Positions 29,391 to 38,620 of a stretch of DNA of 64,000 nucleotides are shown here, piece after piece. Source of the DNA: an uncultured bacterium. GTDB lineage: Bacteria; Cyanobacteriota; Vampirovibrionia; Gastranaerophilales; Gastranaerophilaceae. Positions within the stretch are counted from its first letter, which is position 1. Every line of letters starts with the position of its first letter. Under the pieces are notes generated by a model that made no database searches, had not been told where the DNA came from, and saw only the letters and a list, made by a program, of their open reading frames with translations. The stretch spans positions 62,001-126,000 of the forward strand of contig CACYVN010000004.1 in the NCBI GenBank assembly GCA_902777855.1, written 5' to 3'. The position numbers and the translations under genes were made by a program.

Positions 29391-30368
29391 TTACAAAGAA
29401 AATTTATATGTTTTCTTTAAATTCATTATTCTTTCATAAGAGTCTTCAATGTTTTTTTGAAGTTCTCTGTCATTGAGAACAAGATTGTAAACCTCGTTAA
29501 TTACGCTAATTGTTTCAATGTTACTGTCACGATAAATAAACATATTCAAACCCGCTTTTATCCCCATAATGCATGCTTCAGCCTGTCCGAATTTACTCAC
29601 ACCTTTCATTATCATATCATCAGAAATTATTATACCTTCAAAACTAAGCTTTTTACGCAAATAACCGAGTGCATTTTTACTTAATGAAGTCGGAACAGGC
29701 TCTTTTTCAAAACATTTGCAGTGCAGATGTGCAGCCATAATCATTTTTGCGCCGTTTTTTATTGCATACTTAAACGGTTTAATGTGAGTCTGCTCCATTT
29801 GTTCAAGTGTTAAATTTATTTCAGGCAAAGTTAAATGACTATCTGCGTTTGCATCACCATGCCCCGGAAAGTGTTTAACGCATGGAATAATGCCGTTATT
29901 TTTGTATATCTCAGATACGATTTTTTCACATTCTATAACTTCATCCGTGACTGATGAAAACGCTCTTTCACCGATTATCGGGTTATCAGGATTTGTATTA
30001 ACATCAATGCATGGTGAAAAATTAAGGTTTATACCATAGAATTTGAGTTCTTGCGCAATTTTCTGAGTTTGCCTTGCCAAAAACTCTGTTCCTTTTTCAA
30101 AAGCATATTTTGCAGATAAATATTTTTTACCATGATGGATATTTTCGGTACGCTCAACACGCCCACCTTCCTGATCTATTGAAAGAAAAGGCGGAATAAG
30201 ACTCTGTGACTTAATTTCAGATATCAGATTTTTAAATTGTTCTTCACTTTGAATATCTTTAGTAAAAAATATAACCCCGCCCAAGCCTTGATGTAATGCA
30301 GTCTTGTACCCGTTACCATCAAGACCTAAGATAAACATTTGATAAAGTTTTGTTTTTAAATCTGTCAT
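29391..30368 (-). CDS. nagZ: Beta-N-acetylhexosaminidase (GH3)
   Basis: A 325-residue glycoside hydrolase family 3 enzyme that removes N-acetylglucosamine from muropeptides during cell-wall recycling. The NagZ signature KHFPGHGDANADSHLTLP supplies the His-Asp acid/base pair, and the nucleophile Asp lies in GIIISDDMIMKGV. Other family segments are FLSIDQEGGRVER and GINLNFSPCIDVN. No signal peptide is present, which fits the cytoplasmic form. Its start overlaps by one base the stop of the upstream unknown gene, forming a two-gene operon. Confidence 0.93.
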   Translation of the reverse strand: MTDLKTKLYQMFILGLDGNGYKTALHQGLGGVIFFTKDIQSEEQFKNLISEIKSQSLIPPFLSIDQEGGRVERTENIHHGKKYLSAKYAFEKGTEFLARQTQKIAQELKFYGINLNFSPCIDVNTNPDNPIIGERAFSSVTDEVIECEKIVSEIYKNNGIIPCVKHFPGHGDANADSHLTLPEINLTLEQMEQTHIKPFKYAIKNGAKMIMAAHLHCKCFEKEPVPTSLSKNALGYLRKKLSFEGIIISDDMIMKGVSKFGQAEACIMGIKAGLNMFIYRDSNIETISVINEVYNLVLNDRELQKNIEDSYERIMNLKKTYKFSL

Positions 30369-30964
30369 TATTTTTTATAAACCAAATTCAACACTTCAGT
30401 CAAATCAAGCAAATTACCTGTTTTTATTACTTCTTCTATTTTGGTATGAATAGTTTTTAAATCTTTTTCTGTTGGTATTAAAATATCTTTTGGTAAAACA
30501 ATGTCATTTGTTGTTTTTGTTGAAACAAAGTTCCTGTTTTCAAGCAAAAATTCTTTATATAAGTTCAAAATAGTTATATACAAAGGCTTCACTTCATAAT
30601 TTTGCCCGAGATAATATTTTGCATCTTTTTTAAGCTGCTCAAAATATTCTATTGAAAAATCAATTTCTCCGCAGGTTTCGTCTTTGTCAAAAGTGTCGCC
30701 AAGACAAGGATTCCCTTCAATATTCAAATCCCCCAAAGATTTTATATATACTGCCCATAAAAGACTTCCCAGGCAAAAACCAACATTATTATCAACCATT
30801 CGTATTATCTGGTTATAATTAAATTTGAAACTTGTCTTTTTTTGACCAAAATTTTTAAATGAATTAATTTTTGCATATATATATTCAAGATTTATTGATA
30901 AAATCGTTGTATGCTGAGCAAATCCCGGGTCAAATTTTACGCTTTTTACCGCTGTCTGAGTCAT
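30368..30964 (-). CDS. Uncharacterised protein (198 aa) upstream of nagZ
   Basis: A 198-residue soluble protein without a family that I recognise. The middle carries VDNNVGFCLGSLLWAVYIKS, and a Cys-containing acidic stretch follows (GNPCLGDTFDKDETCGEI). The C-terminal 60 residues look helical. AAGGAG lies upstream of the ATG. Coupling to nagZ by a one-base overlap suggests a shared transcript, but no motif links it to wall recycling. Confidence 0.7.
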   Translation of the reverse strand: MTQTAVKSVKFDPGFAQHTTILSINLEYIYAKINSFKNFGQKKTSFKFNYNQIIRMVDNNVGFCLGSLLWAVYIKSLGDLNIEGNPCLGDTFDKDETCGEIDFSIEYFEQLKKDAKYYLGQNYEVKPLYITILNLYKEFLLENRNFVSTKTTNDIVLPKDILIPTEKDLKTIHTKIEEVIKTGNLLDLTEVLNLVYKK

Positions 30965-31089
30965 AATTAAAATCTCCTTACCAATTCTGATAAGAAAATT
31001 TTAGCACAATTAATGTTTTAAATAAAACTTTACTTAAAACAAATTAATAAAACATTTTTTTGAATTTTTGTTCCTGCTACTCTAATAAT

Positions 31090-34000
31090 ATGGCTGATGA
31101 AGTTCAATATGTACCGCTCCATCTGCATACGGAGTATTCGTTATTAGACGGGGCAATCAGAATAGGGGATTTGTGCAAATTCTGCAAAGAACATAACATG
31201 CCCGGAGTTGCGGTAACCGACCACGGGGTTATGTACGGTGCTATGGATTTGTATATTGAAGCGGATAAAATCAATGCCAAAGAAAAAGAAAAAATGTCAC
31301 AGGATCCTGAATATCATCCGCAATTATTTAATCCGATTATAGGGGAAGAATTTTATGTACATGATGGTGATATTTCAGAACGAAATCCGAACAACAATCC
31401 CCGTTATCACTTGGTTTTGCTTGCAAAAAATAATACAGGATACAAAAATCTTGTAAAATTATCTTCAATTGCTCATATTGACGGTTTTTACGTTAAGCCT
31501 CGAATCAATTTTGAACTTCTTGAAAAATATCACGAAGGTTTAATTTGCTGTAGTGCCTGTCTTGCAGGAGAAGTTATACAAAATCTCTTGCGAACGGATT
31601 ATGAAGGGGCAAAAGCAGTTGCAAAAAAATATCAGGATTTATTTGGTGAAGATTACTATATTGAACTGCAAGATCACGGTTTGGATGATCAGAAACGTAC
31701 CAATCCAGAATTAATAAAACTTGCAAAAGAGCTCGGGATAAAGATGGTCATCACAAACGATTCACATTATCTGAAAAAAGAAGATGCAGATTGGCACGAC
31801 ACACTGTTATGTATGCAGACAAAATCTTCAAAATCCGAAACGAATCGTTTTCACTTCCCTAATAACGAGTTTTATGTAAAAACTGTTGACGAACTCAGAG
31901 AAGCATTCCGCTGGATGGATGGAGAGACCTTCAGTGAATGTATAAAAAATACGGTAGATATTTGTAAAAAATGTTCTATTACTGTGGAATGGAAAGCCCC
32001 ATTGCCTGATTTCCCCGTTCCTGACGGCTATACAACCGATACTTACCTTGAAGCACTTGTTACTCAGGGTATGAAGCGTAAATATCCTAAAGAAAAAATA
32101 ACAAAAGAACTGCAGGACAGAGCGAAATATGAACTCGGCATTATTCAGAAAATGGGATTCAGTGCATATTTCCTAATTACATGGGATTTTATTCACTATG
32201 CCAAAACTCACGATATTCCTGTCGGCCCGGGCAGAGGTTCCGCTGCAGGTTCTTTGGTTGCATATTGCCTTGATATAACGGACTTAGACCCGATTGAGCA
32301 CCACCTGTTGTTTGAAAGATTTTTGAACCCTGAAAGATTTTCAATGCCTGATATTGATACGGACTTTTGTATTGAGAAACGTGGGGATGTTATTGATTAT
32401 GTTGTTCAAAAATACGGCGAAGATAAGGTTTGCCAGATTATAACCTTTAACACACTTGCAGCCCGTAACGCAATGAAAAGTGTTGCAAGGGTTTTTGATA
32501 TTCCTTATGCACGAAGTAAAGAATTGTCTGACTTAATTTCCGGCGATCCGGGGGCAAAAATTTCGGATGCCCTGCAGGAGGGAATGGAATTAAAAAGACT
32601 TTATGACAGTGATGAAGAAGTAAAACGTCTTGTTGACACTGCATTGCATGTTGAAGGTTTGAAAAACGCAACAGGGATGCATGCTGCAGGGGTAATCATT
32701 TCTTATAAACCTCTTGACGAAATAGTTCCTGTTCAGCACGGAAAAGACGGGGTTGTAGTAACCCAATATCATCGGGAAATTTTAGAAAAAATGAAGCTTC
32801 TGAAGATGGACTTTTTGGGACTGCGCAACCTTACAATGATTTCCAAAACAGTTAAACTTGTCAAAAAATGTCAAAATATTGATATCGATATTAACCATAT
32901 TCCGCTTGATGATAAGCCAACTTACGATATGTTAATCAGAGGAGAAACCGTCGGGGTATTTCAGTTAGAATCTCAGGGAATGACAAATTTGGTTAAGAAG
33001 CTGCAGCCTGACGTATTTGAAGATTTAGGTGCATTGGTTGCTTTGTTCCGTCCGGGGCCTTTGGGTTCAGGCATGGTGGATGAATTTGTTGACCGTAAAC
33101 ATGGCAGAAAGGCGATAACATACCCGCACCCGAGATTAGAGCCTGTGTTGAAAGACACATACGGAACAATGGTTTACCAAGAACAAATTATGCAAATCTT
33201 CCAGGTTATGGCTGATTATTCTCTCGGACAAGCAGACCAGGTTCGCCGTATGATGGGTCATAAAGACCCTGCAGCAATGGCTGCACAGGAAGGTAAACTC
33301 ATTGAAGGGTCAGCAAAATACGGTATGAAAGCCGAAGATGCAAAAGTTTTGTTTGAACAAATACAAAACTTTGCGGCATACTGTTTTAACCGTGCACACT
33401 CATCCGCTTACGCTTTTGTTGCATATCAAACAGCATATTTAAAATGCCATTACCCTGTTGAATATTTATCTGAACTTTTGACAAGTGTGGCAGGCGATCA
33501 GGAAAAAACTCAGGCATATATTGAAGAAGCACAAAAATACGGCATAAAAGTACTTCCGCCGGATATTAACAAATCATTCTCCGAATATGCACCTGACGGG
33601 CATAACATTCGTTTCGGACTTGCATCAATTAAACAAGTCGGCGAAGGAGTCGTTGATGAAATCATTAAAGAAAGAGAAGCAAACGGTGAGTTTACTTCAA
33701 TTTATGATTTTATAAAACGAGTTGATGTAAAATGTTCAAATAAAAGAACATTAGAGGGCCTAATTAAATCAGGCGCGTTCTCGCAAATTGAAAAAAGCCG
33801 TAAACAGCTTATCGAAAATTTAGATTATATTGTTTCAACCGCATCAAAAGAAGCTAAAGAAAAAGAATCCGGGCAGGGAAGTTTATTTGACATGCTTGGT
33901 GACAGTGCATCTGTCAACAGTGCAAAGTTCACTCTTGGCGGAAGTGATGAAGAATACGATGCAAGGCAAATTCAAATTTTTGAAAAAGAATTTTTAGGTT

Positions 34001-34605
34001 TCTATGTCACAAGTCACCCTCTGTCAACCATAAGAGAAAAATTACCGTTTTTAATGACACATAAAATTTCTCAAATCCCTGATATACCAAATGACAAACC
34101 TGTTACAATCTGCGGACTTGTTACCGCGACAAGACAAATTCCGCAAAAATCCGATCCGACAAAGTTTATAAAATTTACAACAATAGAAGATTTAACAGGA
34201 AAAATTGATACACTTGCGTTTAATTCAAAAATAGCAGAGTATGGGGATTTATTGCAAAATGAACAGAGAATAATTGTTTCCGGTAAGGTCAGCAGGAGAA
34301 GTGATGATGAACCGCCTATTATTCTTGTTGACACCGTGAAACCTGTAGACAATACAAATATTGTTACCGTTGAACTTAAAGATGAATTTAAATATGAAGA
34401 AATTATTTTGTTAAAGCAAATGCTTTGCAAATACAAAGGATCTGACCCTGTTATGCTAAAATTACCTGATTTAACAGGGGATTCAAAAATTCTGACTTCG
34501 TCAATGTTTTGGGTAAACACATCAAATGACCTTGTAAATACTCTTAATAAAGGTTTTGGGGACAGAGTTGAAGTCAGTATAAAATCAATGGATAAAAAGT
34601 GGTAA
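31090..34605 (+). CDS. dnaE: DNA polymerase III alpha subunit
   Basis: The 1,171-residue replicative polymerase. An N-terminal PHP domain (VPLHLHTEYSLLDGA) is followed by the palm with catalytic Asp421 and Asp423 in MPDIDTDF, the fingers (GPGRGSAAGS, KDPAAMAAQEG), helix-hairpin-helix and a C-terminal OB fold (VTICGLVTATRQIPQK). I start at the ATG giving MADEVQYVPLHLH; a TTG at 31060 would add ten unusual residues. It is read divergently from the nagZ operon. The gene is intact, with no intein or split as found in the DnaE of some photosynthetic cyanobacteria. Confidence 0.96.
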   Translation: MADEVQYVPLHLHTEYSLLDGAIRIGDLCKFCKEHNMPGVAVTDHGVMYGAMDLYIEADKINAKEKEKMSQDPEYHPQLFNPIIGEEFYVHDGDISERNPNNNPRYHLVLLAKNNTGYKNLVKLSSIAHIDGFYVKPRINFELLEKYHEGLICCSACLAGEVIQNLLRTDYEGAKAVAKKYQDLFGEDYYIELQDHGLDDQKRTNPELIKLAKELGIKMVITNDSHYLKKEDADWHDTLLCMQTKSSKSETNRFHFPNNEFYVKTVDELREAFRWMDGETFSECIKNTVDICKKCSITVEWKAPLPDFPVPDGYTTDTYLEALVTQGMKRKYPKEKITKELQDRAKYELGIIQKMGFSAYFLITWDFIHYAKTHDIPVGPGRGSAAGSLVAYCLDITDLDPIEHHLLFERFLNPERFSMPDIDTDFCIEKRGDVIDYVVQKYGEDKVCQIITFNTLAARNAMKSVARVFDIPYARSKELSDLISGDPGAKISDALQEGMELKRLYDSDEEVKRLVDTALHVEGLKNATGMHAAGVIISYKPLDEIVPVQHGKDGVVVTQYHREILEKMKLLKMDFLGLRNLTMISKTVKLVKKCQNIDIDINHIPLDDKPTYDMLIRGETVGVFQLESQGMTNLVKKLQPDVFEDLGALVALFRPGPLGSGMVDEFVDRKHGRKAITYPHPRLEPVLKDTYGTMVYQEQIMQIFQVMADYSLGQADQVRRMMGHKDPAAMAAQEGKLIEGSAKYGMKAEDAKVLFEQIQNFAAYCFNRAHSSAYAFVAYQTAYLKCHYPVEYLSELLTSVAGDQEKTQAYIEEAQKYGIKVLPPDINKSFSEYAPDGHNIRFGLASIKQVGEGVVDEIIKEREANGEFTSIYDFIKRVDVKCSNKRTLEGLIKSGAFSQIEKSRKQLIENLDYIVSTASKEAKEKESGQGSLFDMLGDSASVNSAKFTLGGSDEEYDARQIQIFEKEFLGFYVTSHPLSTIREKLPFLMTHKISQIPDIPNDKPVTICGLVTATRQIPQKSDPTKFIKFTTIEDLTGKIDTLAFNSKIAEYGDLLQNEQRIIVSGKVSRRSDDEPPIILVDTVKPVDNTNIVTVELKDEFKYEEIILLKQMLCKYKGSDPVMLKLPDLTGDSKILTSSMFWVNTSNDLVNTLNKGFGDRVEVSIKSMDKKW

Positions 34606-34792
34606 TAAAAAAATCCCATACAAGCGGATTTTGTTACCTGCCGAGCTCGCAGGTGGGTGAGAACCCTGAGTAATCCGTTTCCCGCTGGCGATAATTAAAT
34701 CGGCGGGTATACTTCAACCTCATTCGGAGTTAACTCTCCCTATTTATGTAAATGTAGGAACAAAATTAACACCTGTATGGAACTGAGTACAG
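34606..34792 (-). ncRNA. ssrS: Probable 6S RNA
   Basis: A structured non-coding region of about 185 nt, the size of 6S RNA, which sequesters sigma-70 RNA polymerase. On the minus strand a closing stem pairs TTCCATACAG near the 5' end (34773-34782) with CTTGTATGGGA at the 3' end (34614-34624), followed by a T7 run. Between them lie an internal CCCGCCGAT/AGCGGG hairpin, a CGGATT/AATCCG stem and an ACCTGC/GCAGGT apical hairpin next to GGGTTCTCACCCACC. TATGAT at about 34796-34801 could be its -10 box. The 6S assignment rests on length, closing stem and terminator; I could not run a covariance search. Confidence 0.6.
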
Positions 34793-34827
34793 TCTATCAT
34801 ATATTCAAATCATTGGCAATAAAAAAA

Positions 34828-35247
34828 TCAATTCAAAAATTTTTTACCAAAATTTTCGTAATAATATTTGATTTTATCATTTACGGCAAGTTGTAAATCT
34901 TTTATCGAAAATTTTTCTATATCCGAAATTTTTGTTTTAAATACCGGGGTTTTAATTCCGTTACGAAATCTCTGCGCTCGTTCCATATTGTGTATAAAAT
35001 TTAATGTTGTGACGTTTTCAAATGTTTTTGCAATCTCATCACTGAAAAACAGTTGTTTTGCAGTTGTTGAATGTACAATATCAAGTGTAAGATCCCCTTT
35101 TATGTTTGAACCTACAAATATATCGACAGGATAAAATTCCCCAAGACCAAAAATATACGGCATTTTATCCATATTCTCTTTTTTCATATATTTTATTAAT
35201 GAGGGCTTTACATAAGTTTGTCCGAATGATATTTTATCAGTTTTCAT
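34828..35247 (-). CDS. Lineage-specific protein with N-terminal ISFG motif
   Basis: A protein of about 139 residues that I cannot assign. From the preferred start it reads MKTDKISFGQTYVKPSLIKY, the ISFGQTY form of the F-x-G motif shared by several genes in this window. The frame is open to an ATG at 35349, which would add a hydrophobic 34-residue leader; I prefer the internal ATG because related genes start just before this motif, though no clear ribosome-binding site supports either. There are no catalytic motifs. Confidence 0.6.
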   Translation of the reverse strand: MKTDKISFGQTYVKPSLIKYMKKENMDKMPYIFGLGEFYPVDIFVGSNIKGDLTLDIVHSTTAKQLFFSDEIAKTFENVTTLNFIHNMERAQRFRNGIKTPVFKTKISDIEKFSIKDLQLAVNDKIKYYYENFGKKFLN

Positions 35248-35365
35248 ATTATCTATAAAACCACAGAAAAATAAATTTGCGAATAAGTAAAAATTTGTAA
35301 ATATTATTGTTGTAATTAATTGTTTATGGTACACTAAAAAAGTAAGCAAATTGGGGTAAGAAAGA

Positions 35366-35557
35366 ATGCTGGTTGATTCTATCGGATATTTGAAAAAGAG
35401 TAACGGGGCTGCTAATGCTGATATTAAAAAGGCTCAGATTGTGCCTTATGTAAATCATTATTTGAATGACTTTAACGGTCAGTCTTTTGCAAAGAACATG
35501 GATGTTAAAAAGGATTCAACTTCCTTAGTTGGCAGATTTTTAAATTTATTTGCTTAA
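35366..35557 (+). CDS. Small lineage-specific protein (63 aa)
   Basis: A 63-residue protein: MLVDSIGYLKKSNGAANADI at the start, then a polar middle, ending in a hydrophobic VGRFLNLFA. GGGGTAAGAAAG precedes the ATG. The last codons overlap the convergent MFS gene by 4 bp. I recognise no family. It has the same size and a similarly small, basic make-up as the gene at 21856, but no clear sequence identity. Confidence 0.6.
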   Translation: MLVDSIGYLKKSNGAANADIKKAQIVPYVNHYLNDFNGQSFAKNMDVKKDSTSLVGRFLNLFA

Positions 35558-36729
35558 TTATTTGTTTTTGGGAACAGAAATCTTACCATATATGAACATA
35601 TTGCCGGAATAAGTGATATGCCGACGAGAACAGCTACAATGTTTGTTTGCTGTGCAATAAAGCCGACAGCGGACATTATTATTGCAACCACCCCCCACGA
35701 AAATCCGTTTATAAATCCGCCTATTATGCTTTTGTACTGTGGCAGAACATTCTGCGCAAGATTCATAGTGACAGGCGTTGCAAACATTGTGACAAAACCC
35801 ATCAAAGCAAAAATAATGAATGATAATACAGGCATGCTTTTATAAGTGAGCATGAACAAAATTGTTAAAGGTAAAGTTGTAATCATTGAAAAATAAAATA
35901 CATTAGCCGTTCCGATTTTATGCTCAAATTTCGGACTCAAAAGTGATGCTAATCCGCCCAAAAATATAAAAAAGAAAAGCGCAAGCCCGATTTGAAATTT
36001 TGAATATCCCTGAGCTTTCCACAAAAAAGGTAATAAAATTGAACATGATGTAGTCATTAAAGATTTGAGCATTGCTATTATATTTAAAATGTTGAGTTTT
36101 CTGCTTGAAATAATATCTTTCAATGCATCAAAAAATTTAATGTCAGGCTTTTTTGTATTTTCATTTGAAAATTTAGGTACAAATTTAAACATCAACACTG
36201 CCCAGCAAACACCCAGCAACGCAAGGTATGGCATTTTATTCAAACCGAAATACTGAGCAATAAATGATGAAAACAATGGTCCCATTGAATAACCAAGAGT
36301 TCCAAATGCAATAAAAATTCCCATGTTTCTTACAACATCTGATTTCGAAAACCTTGAAATCAGCCCCAATGACTGCGGATGAAAAAGGCTTGAACCAAGA
36401 CTCCCAAGCATAATAAACAAAATCATATTAAAAAGATTTTGACTTGCAGGAGCGAATGATATAAATACAGATGTAAATATTAATCCCCAGAAAATCAGCG
36501 CCCGTTTTCTCATATTATCGGCAAAAAATCCAAAAAAAGGCTGCAAAAGAGATGAAAAAATATGAGAGCAGCTTAATATTATTGTTGCAATCGGCATTGA
36601 AATCTTCACCTGCTCTGCTATAAACGGCATAATCGGGTTTAAAAAACCCGTATAAACATCATTTATGAAATGTCCACCGCAAAACCATATCTGTGGTTTG
36701 CGTTCTTCCTTAGCGTAAATCATAAACAT
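35554..36729 (-). CDS. MFS exporter, fosmidomycin-resistance-like
   Basis: A 391-residue major facilitator with about 12 transmembrane helices. The first helix region HFINDVYTGFLNPIMPF and the following SCSHIFSSLLQPFFGFFADN match the Fsr (fosmidomycin resistance) group, and GSSLFHPQSLGLISR is also typical. It is probably a drug or metabolite exporter driven by proton exchange; the substrate cannot be inferred. A second start (third codon) is equally possible. The 3' end overlaps the small convergent gene at 35366-35557. Confidence 0.85.
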   Translation of the reverse strand: MFMIYAKEERKPQIWFCGGHFINDVYTGFLNPIMPFIAEQVKISMPIATIILSCSHIFSSLLQPFFGFFADNMRKRALIFWGLIFTSVFISFAPASQNLFNMILFIMLGSLGSSLFHPQSLGLISRFSKSDVVRNMGIFIAFGTLGYSMGPLFSSFIAQYFGLNKMPYLALLGVCWAVLMFKFVPKFSNENTKKPDIKFFDALKDIISSRKLNILNIIAMLKSLMTTSCSILLPFLWKAQGYSKFQIGLALFFFIFLGGLASLLSPKFEHKIGTANVFYFSMITTLPLTILFMLTYKSMPVLSFIIFALMGFVTMFATPVTMNLAQNVLPQYKSIIGGFINGFSWGVVAIIMSAVGFIAQQTNIVAVLVGISLIPAICSYMVRFLFPKTNN

Positions 36730-36864
36730 ATTTTCACATTAACAAAAATGTTTTGCAATTATGCTAATTTTAAAAGCCGGATTAGACTTATTATATGAAT
36801 ACATAAAACTTCCTAATCCTATCAGATATGTTGATTTTTTCAAAATTATCATTAAATATTTTGT

Positions 36865-37959
36865 ATGGTGTTTAATGGTGTAAAAAATTATTATGAAATT
36901 TTAGAGGTTAGTACGGATGCAACAATATCCGAAATTAAGTCAGCGTACAGAAAACTTGCCAGGATATATCATCCGGATGTTAATAAGGATGCCAAAGCTA
37001 TCGATATGTTTAAAGAAATTACATCCGCCTATGAGACATTATGTAATGATCTGGAACGCAGGAAATATGATACGCTGCACCAAATTTTCAATAACAAATT
37101 TTCAAATAAAACCAACACTGAAACAAACAATGAAAATACTAAAACTCAAGAAGAAAAAATACAGGAAGAAGTTAAAGAAACAATAAAGCAAAGTACCCCA
37201 AAAGAAGCTCCGAAACAGAAGCAAAAAACACAAAAGAATCAAACTCAAAAGCGTAATTCTTTTATCAATTCTCTGAAATATTGGTGTGCAAAATTGAAGA
37301 AAAATAAAAAGGAAAAAGATAACAAAAAGCCTAAAAAAGGCGAAAATATTTCAACGGAAGTTGTTATAACTCCTGACGAAGTTATGACAGGTTCAAAACG
37401 AATTATAAATATCCGAACGACAAAAACCTGTCCTCAATGTTCCGGACACAAATTCACGAATGGCGATAAATGCTCTAAATGCAGCGGCAAGGGAGTGGTA
37501 ACCGAAACTAAAAAAATTACACTGACTATCCCAAAAGGGATAAAAGACGGAGCAAAACTCCGTCTCAAAGGAGAGGGAGCAACAGGCAAAAACGGCGGTC
37601 CAAACGGGGATGTATATGTTCAAATCCGTATTGAAACAAAAACACAGGTGCATTTTGACAAACTAAATATTTATTACAATGTACCTATTACTCCGTTTGA
37701 AGCTGCTCTGGGTGAAGAAATTTCCATTCCCGCCTTCGACGGAACAATTAAATTGAAACTTCCGAAAAATACCTGCTCGGGACAAAAATTCCGTATTGCA
37801 AAGCAGGGGCTAAAGAAAAACGGAAAAATCGGTGATTTAATTGTAACAGTCAGTATTGAATTTTCTCATAATTTGTCGGATGATGAAATAAAACTGTATG
37901 AGCAGTTGAAAAATTTATCATCGGATAACGTGAGGAAAAATTTTGGCTACGGAAGTTAA
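36865..37959 (+). CDS. DnaJ-like co-chaperone with a half zinc finger
   Basis: A 364-residue Hsp40. The J domain (residues 7-70; HPD in IYHPDVNKD) activates DnaK. A Lys/Gln/Glu-rich low-complexity linker spans about 75-155 in place of the Gly/Phe region. The substrate-binding part follows: a single pair of zinc motifs, CPQCSG and CSKCSG, instead of the four CxxCxG of standard DnaJ, then LRLKGEGATGKNGGPNGDVYV and the C-terminal domain II. It overlaps the queE start by 17 bp. This is a variant DnaJ, not the canonical dnaKJ partner gene. Confidence 0.85.
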   Translation: MVFNGVKNYYEILEVSTDATISEIKSAYRKLARIYHPDVNKDAKAIDMFKEITSAYETLCNDLERRKYDTLHQIFNNKFSNKTNTETNNENTKTQEEKIQEEVKETIKQSTPKEAPKQKQKTQKNQTQKRNSFINSLKYWCAKLKKNKKEKDNKKPKKGENISTEVVITPDEVMTGSKRIINIRTTKTCPQCSGHKFTNGDKCSKCSGKGVVTETKKITLTIPKGIKDGAKLRLKGEGATGKNGGPNGDVYVQIRIETKTQVHFDKLNIYYNVPITPFEAALGEEISIPAFDGTIKLKLPKNTCSGQKFRIAKQGLKKNGKIGDLIVTVSIEFSHNLSDDEIKLYEQLKNLSSDNVRKNFGYGS

Positions 37960-38620
37960 AATTAAGGAAATATTTGAATCAATTCAAGGTGAAGGTCCTT
38001 TTGTCGGAGTCAATCAGCTCTTTATCCGTTTTTGCGGGTGTAATTTGAATTGCAAATACTGCGACACTGATTTTGGCACAGACAATACCAAATCATACAA
38101 TGCACAAAATTTAGCACAAGAAATTATGAAAGAATATGATTTAGATAAAATTCATTCAATTTCTTTAACCGGTGGGGAACCTCTTTTACATACCGATTTT
38201 ATAAATGAACTGGCATCACTATTGACTGATACCAGAATTTATCTTGAAACAAACGCAACATTGCCAAAAGAATTATTAAAAGTTAAAAACAAGATTGATA
38301 TTATTTCAGCAGATATAAAACTGCCCAGTTCGGCAGGAAAATACACATTTAATCTGCATGATGAATTTTTAAGTAATTGTGATGGAATTTATACCTTTGC
38401 AAAAATTGTATTTGATCAAAATATAACAAATGAAGAAATCAAAACCTGTGCTGATTTAGGGGAAAAACATAATATAGAACTAATACTTCAGCCCCAAATG
38501 AACGGTAACACAATGAGTATAGATAATAATTTTTGCCAAGCCATTTTTAACAAATTTCTCAATTTATATCCCAACACCCGCATTATTCCGCAAGTGCATA
38601 AGTTTTTGAATGTAAGATAA
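37943..38620 (+). CDS. queE: 7-carboxy-7-deazaguanine synthase
   Basis: A 225-residue radical SAM enzyme that makes 7-carboxy-7-deazaguanine (CDG) from 6-carboxytetrahydropterin, the step before QueC. The N-terminal IFESIQGEGPFVG is typical, the cluster motif is C-x3-C-x2-C (CNLNCKYC), and SLTGGEPLL follows. The start is a TTG at 37943 with AGGAAAAA 5-6 bases upstream, inside the end of the dnaJ-like gene. It shares a transcript with that gene but is far from queC at 1765. queD and queF are not in the window. Confidence 0.92.
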   Translation: MATEVKIKEIFESIQGEGPFVGVNQLFIRFCGCNLNCKYCDTDFGTDNTKSYNAQNLAQEIMKEYDLDKIHSISLTGGEPLLHTDFINELASLLTDTRIYLETNATLPKELLKVKNKIDIISADIKLPSSAGKYTFNLHDEFLSNCDGIYTFAKIVFDQNITNEEIKTCADLGEKHNIELILQPQMNGNTMSIDNNFCQAIFNKFLNLYPNTRIIPQVHKFLNVR

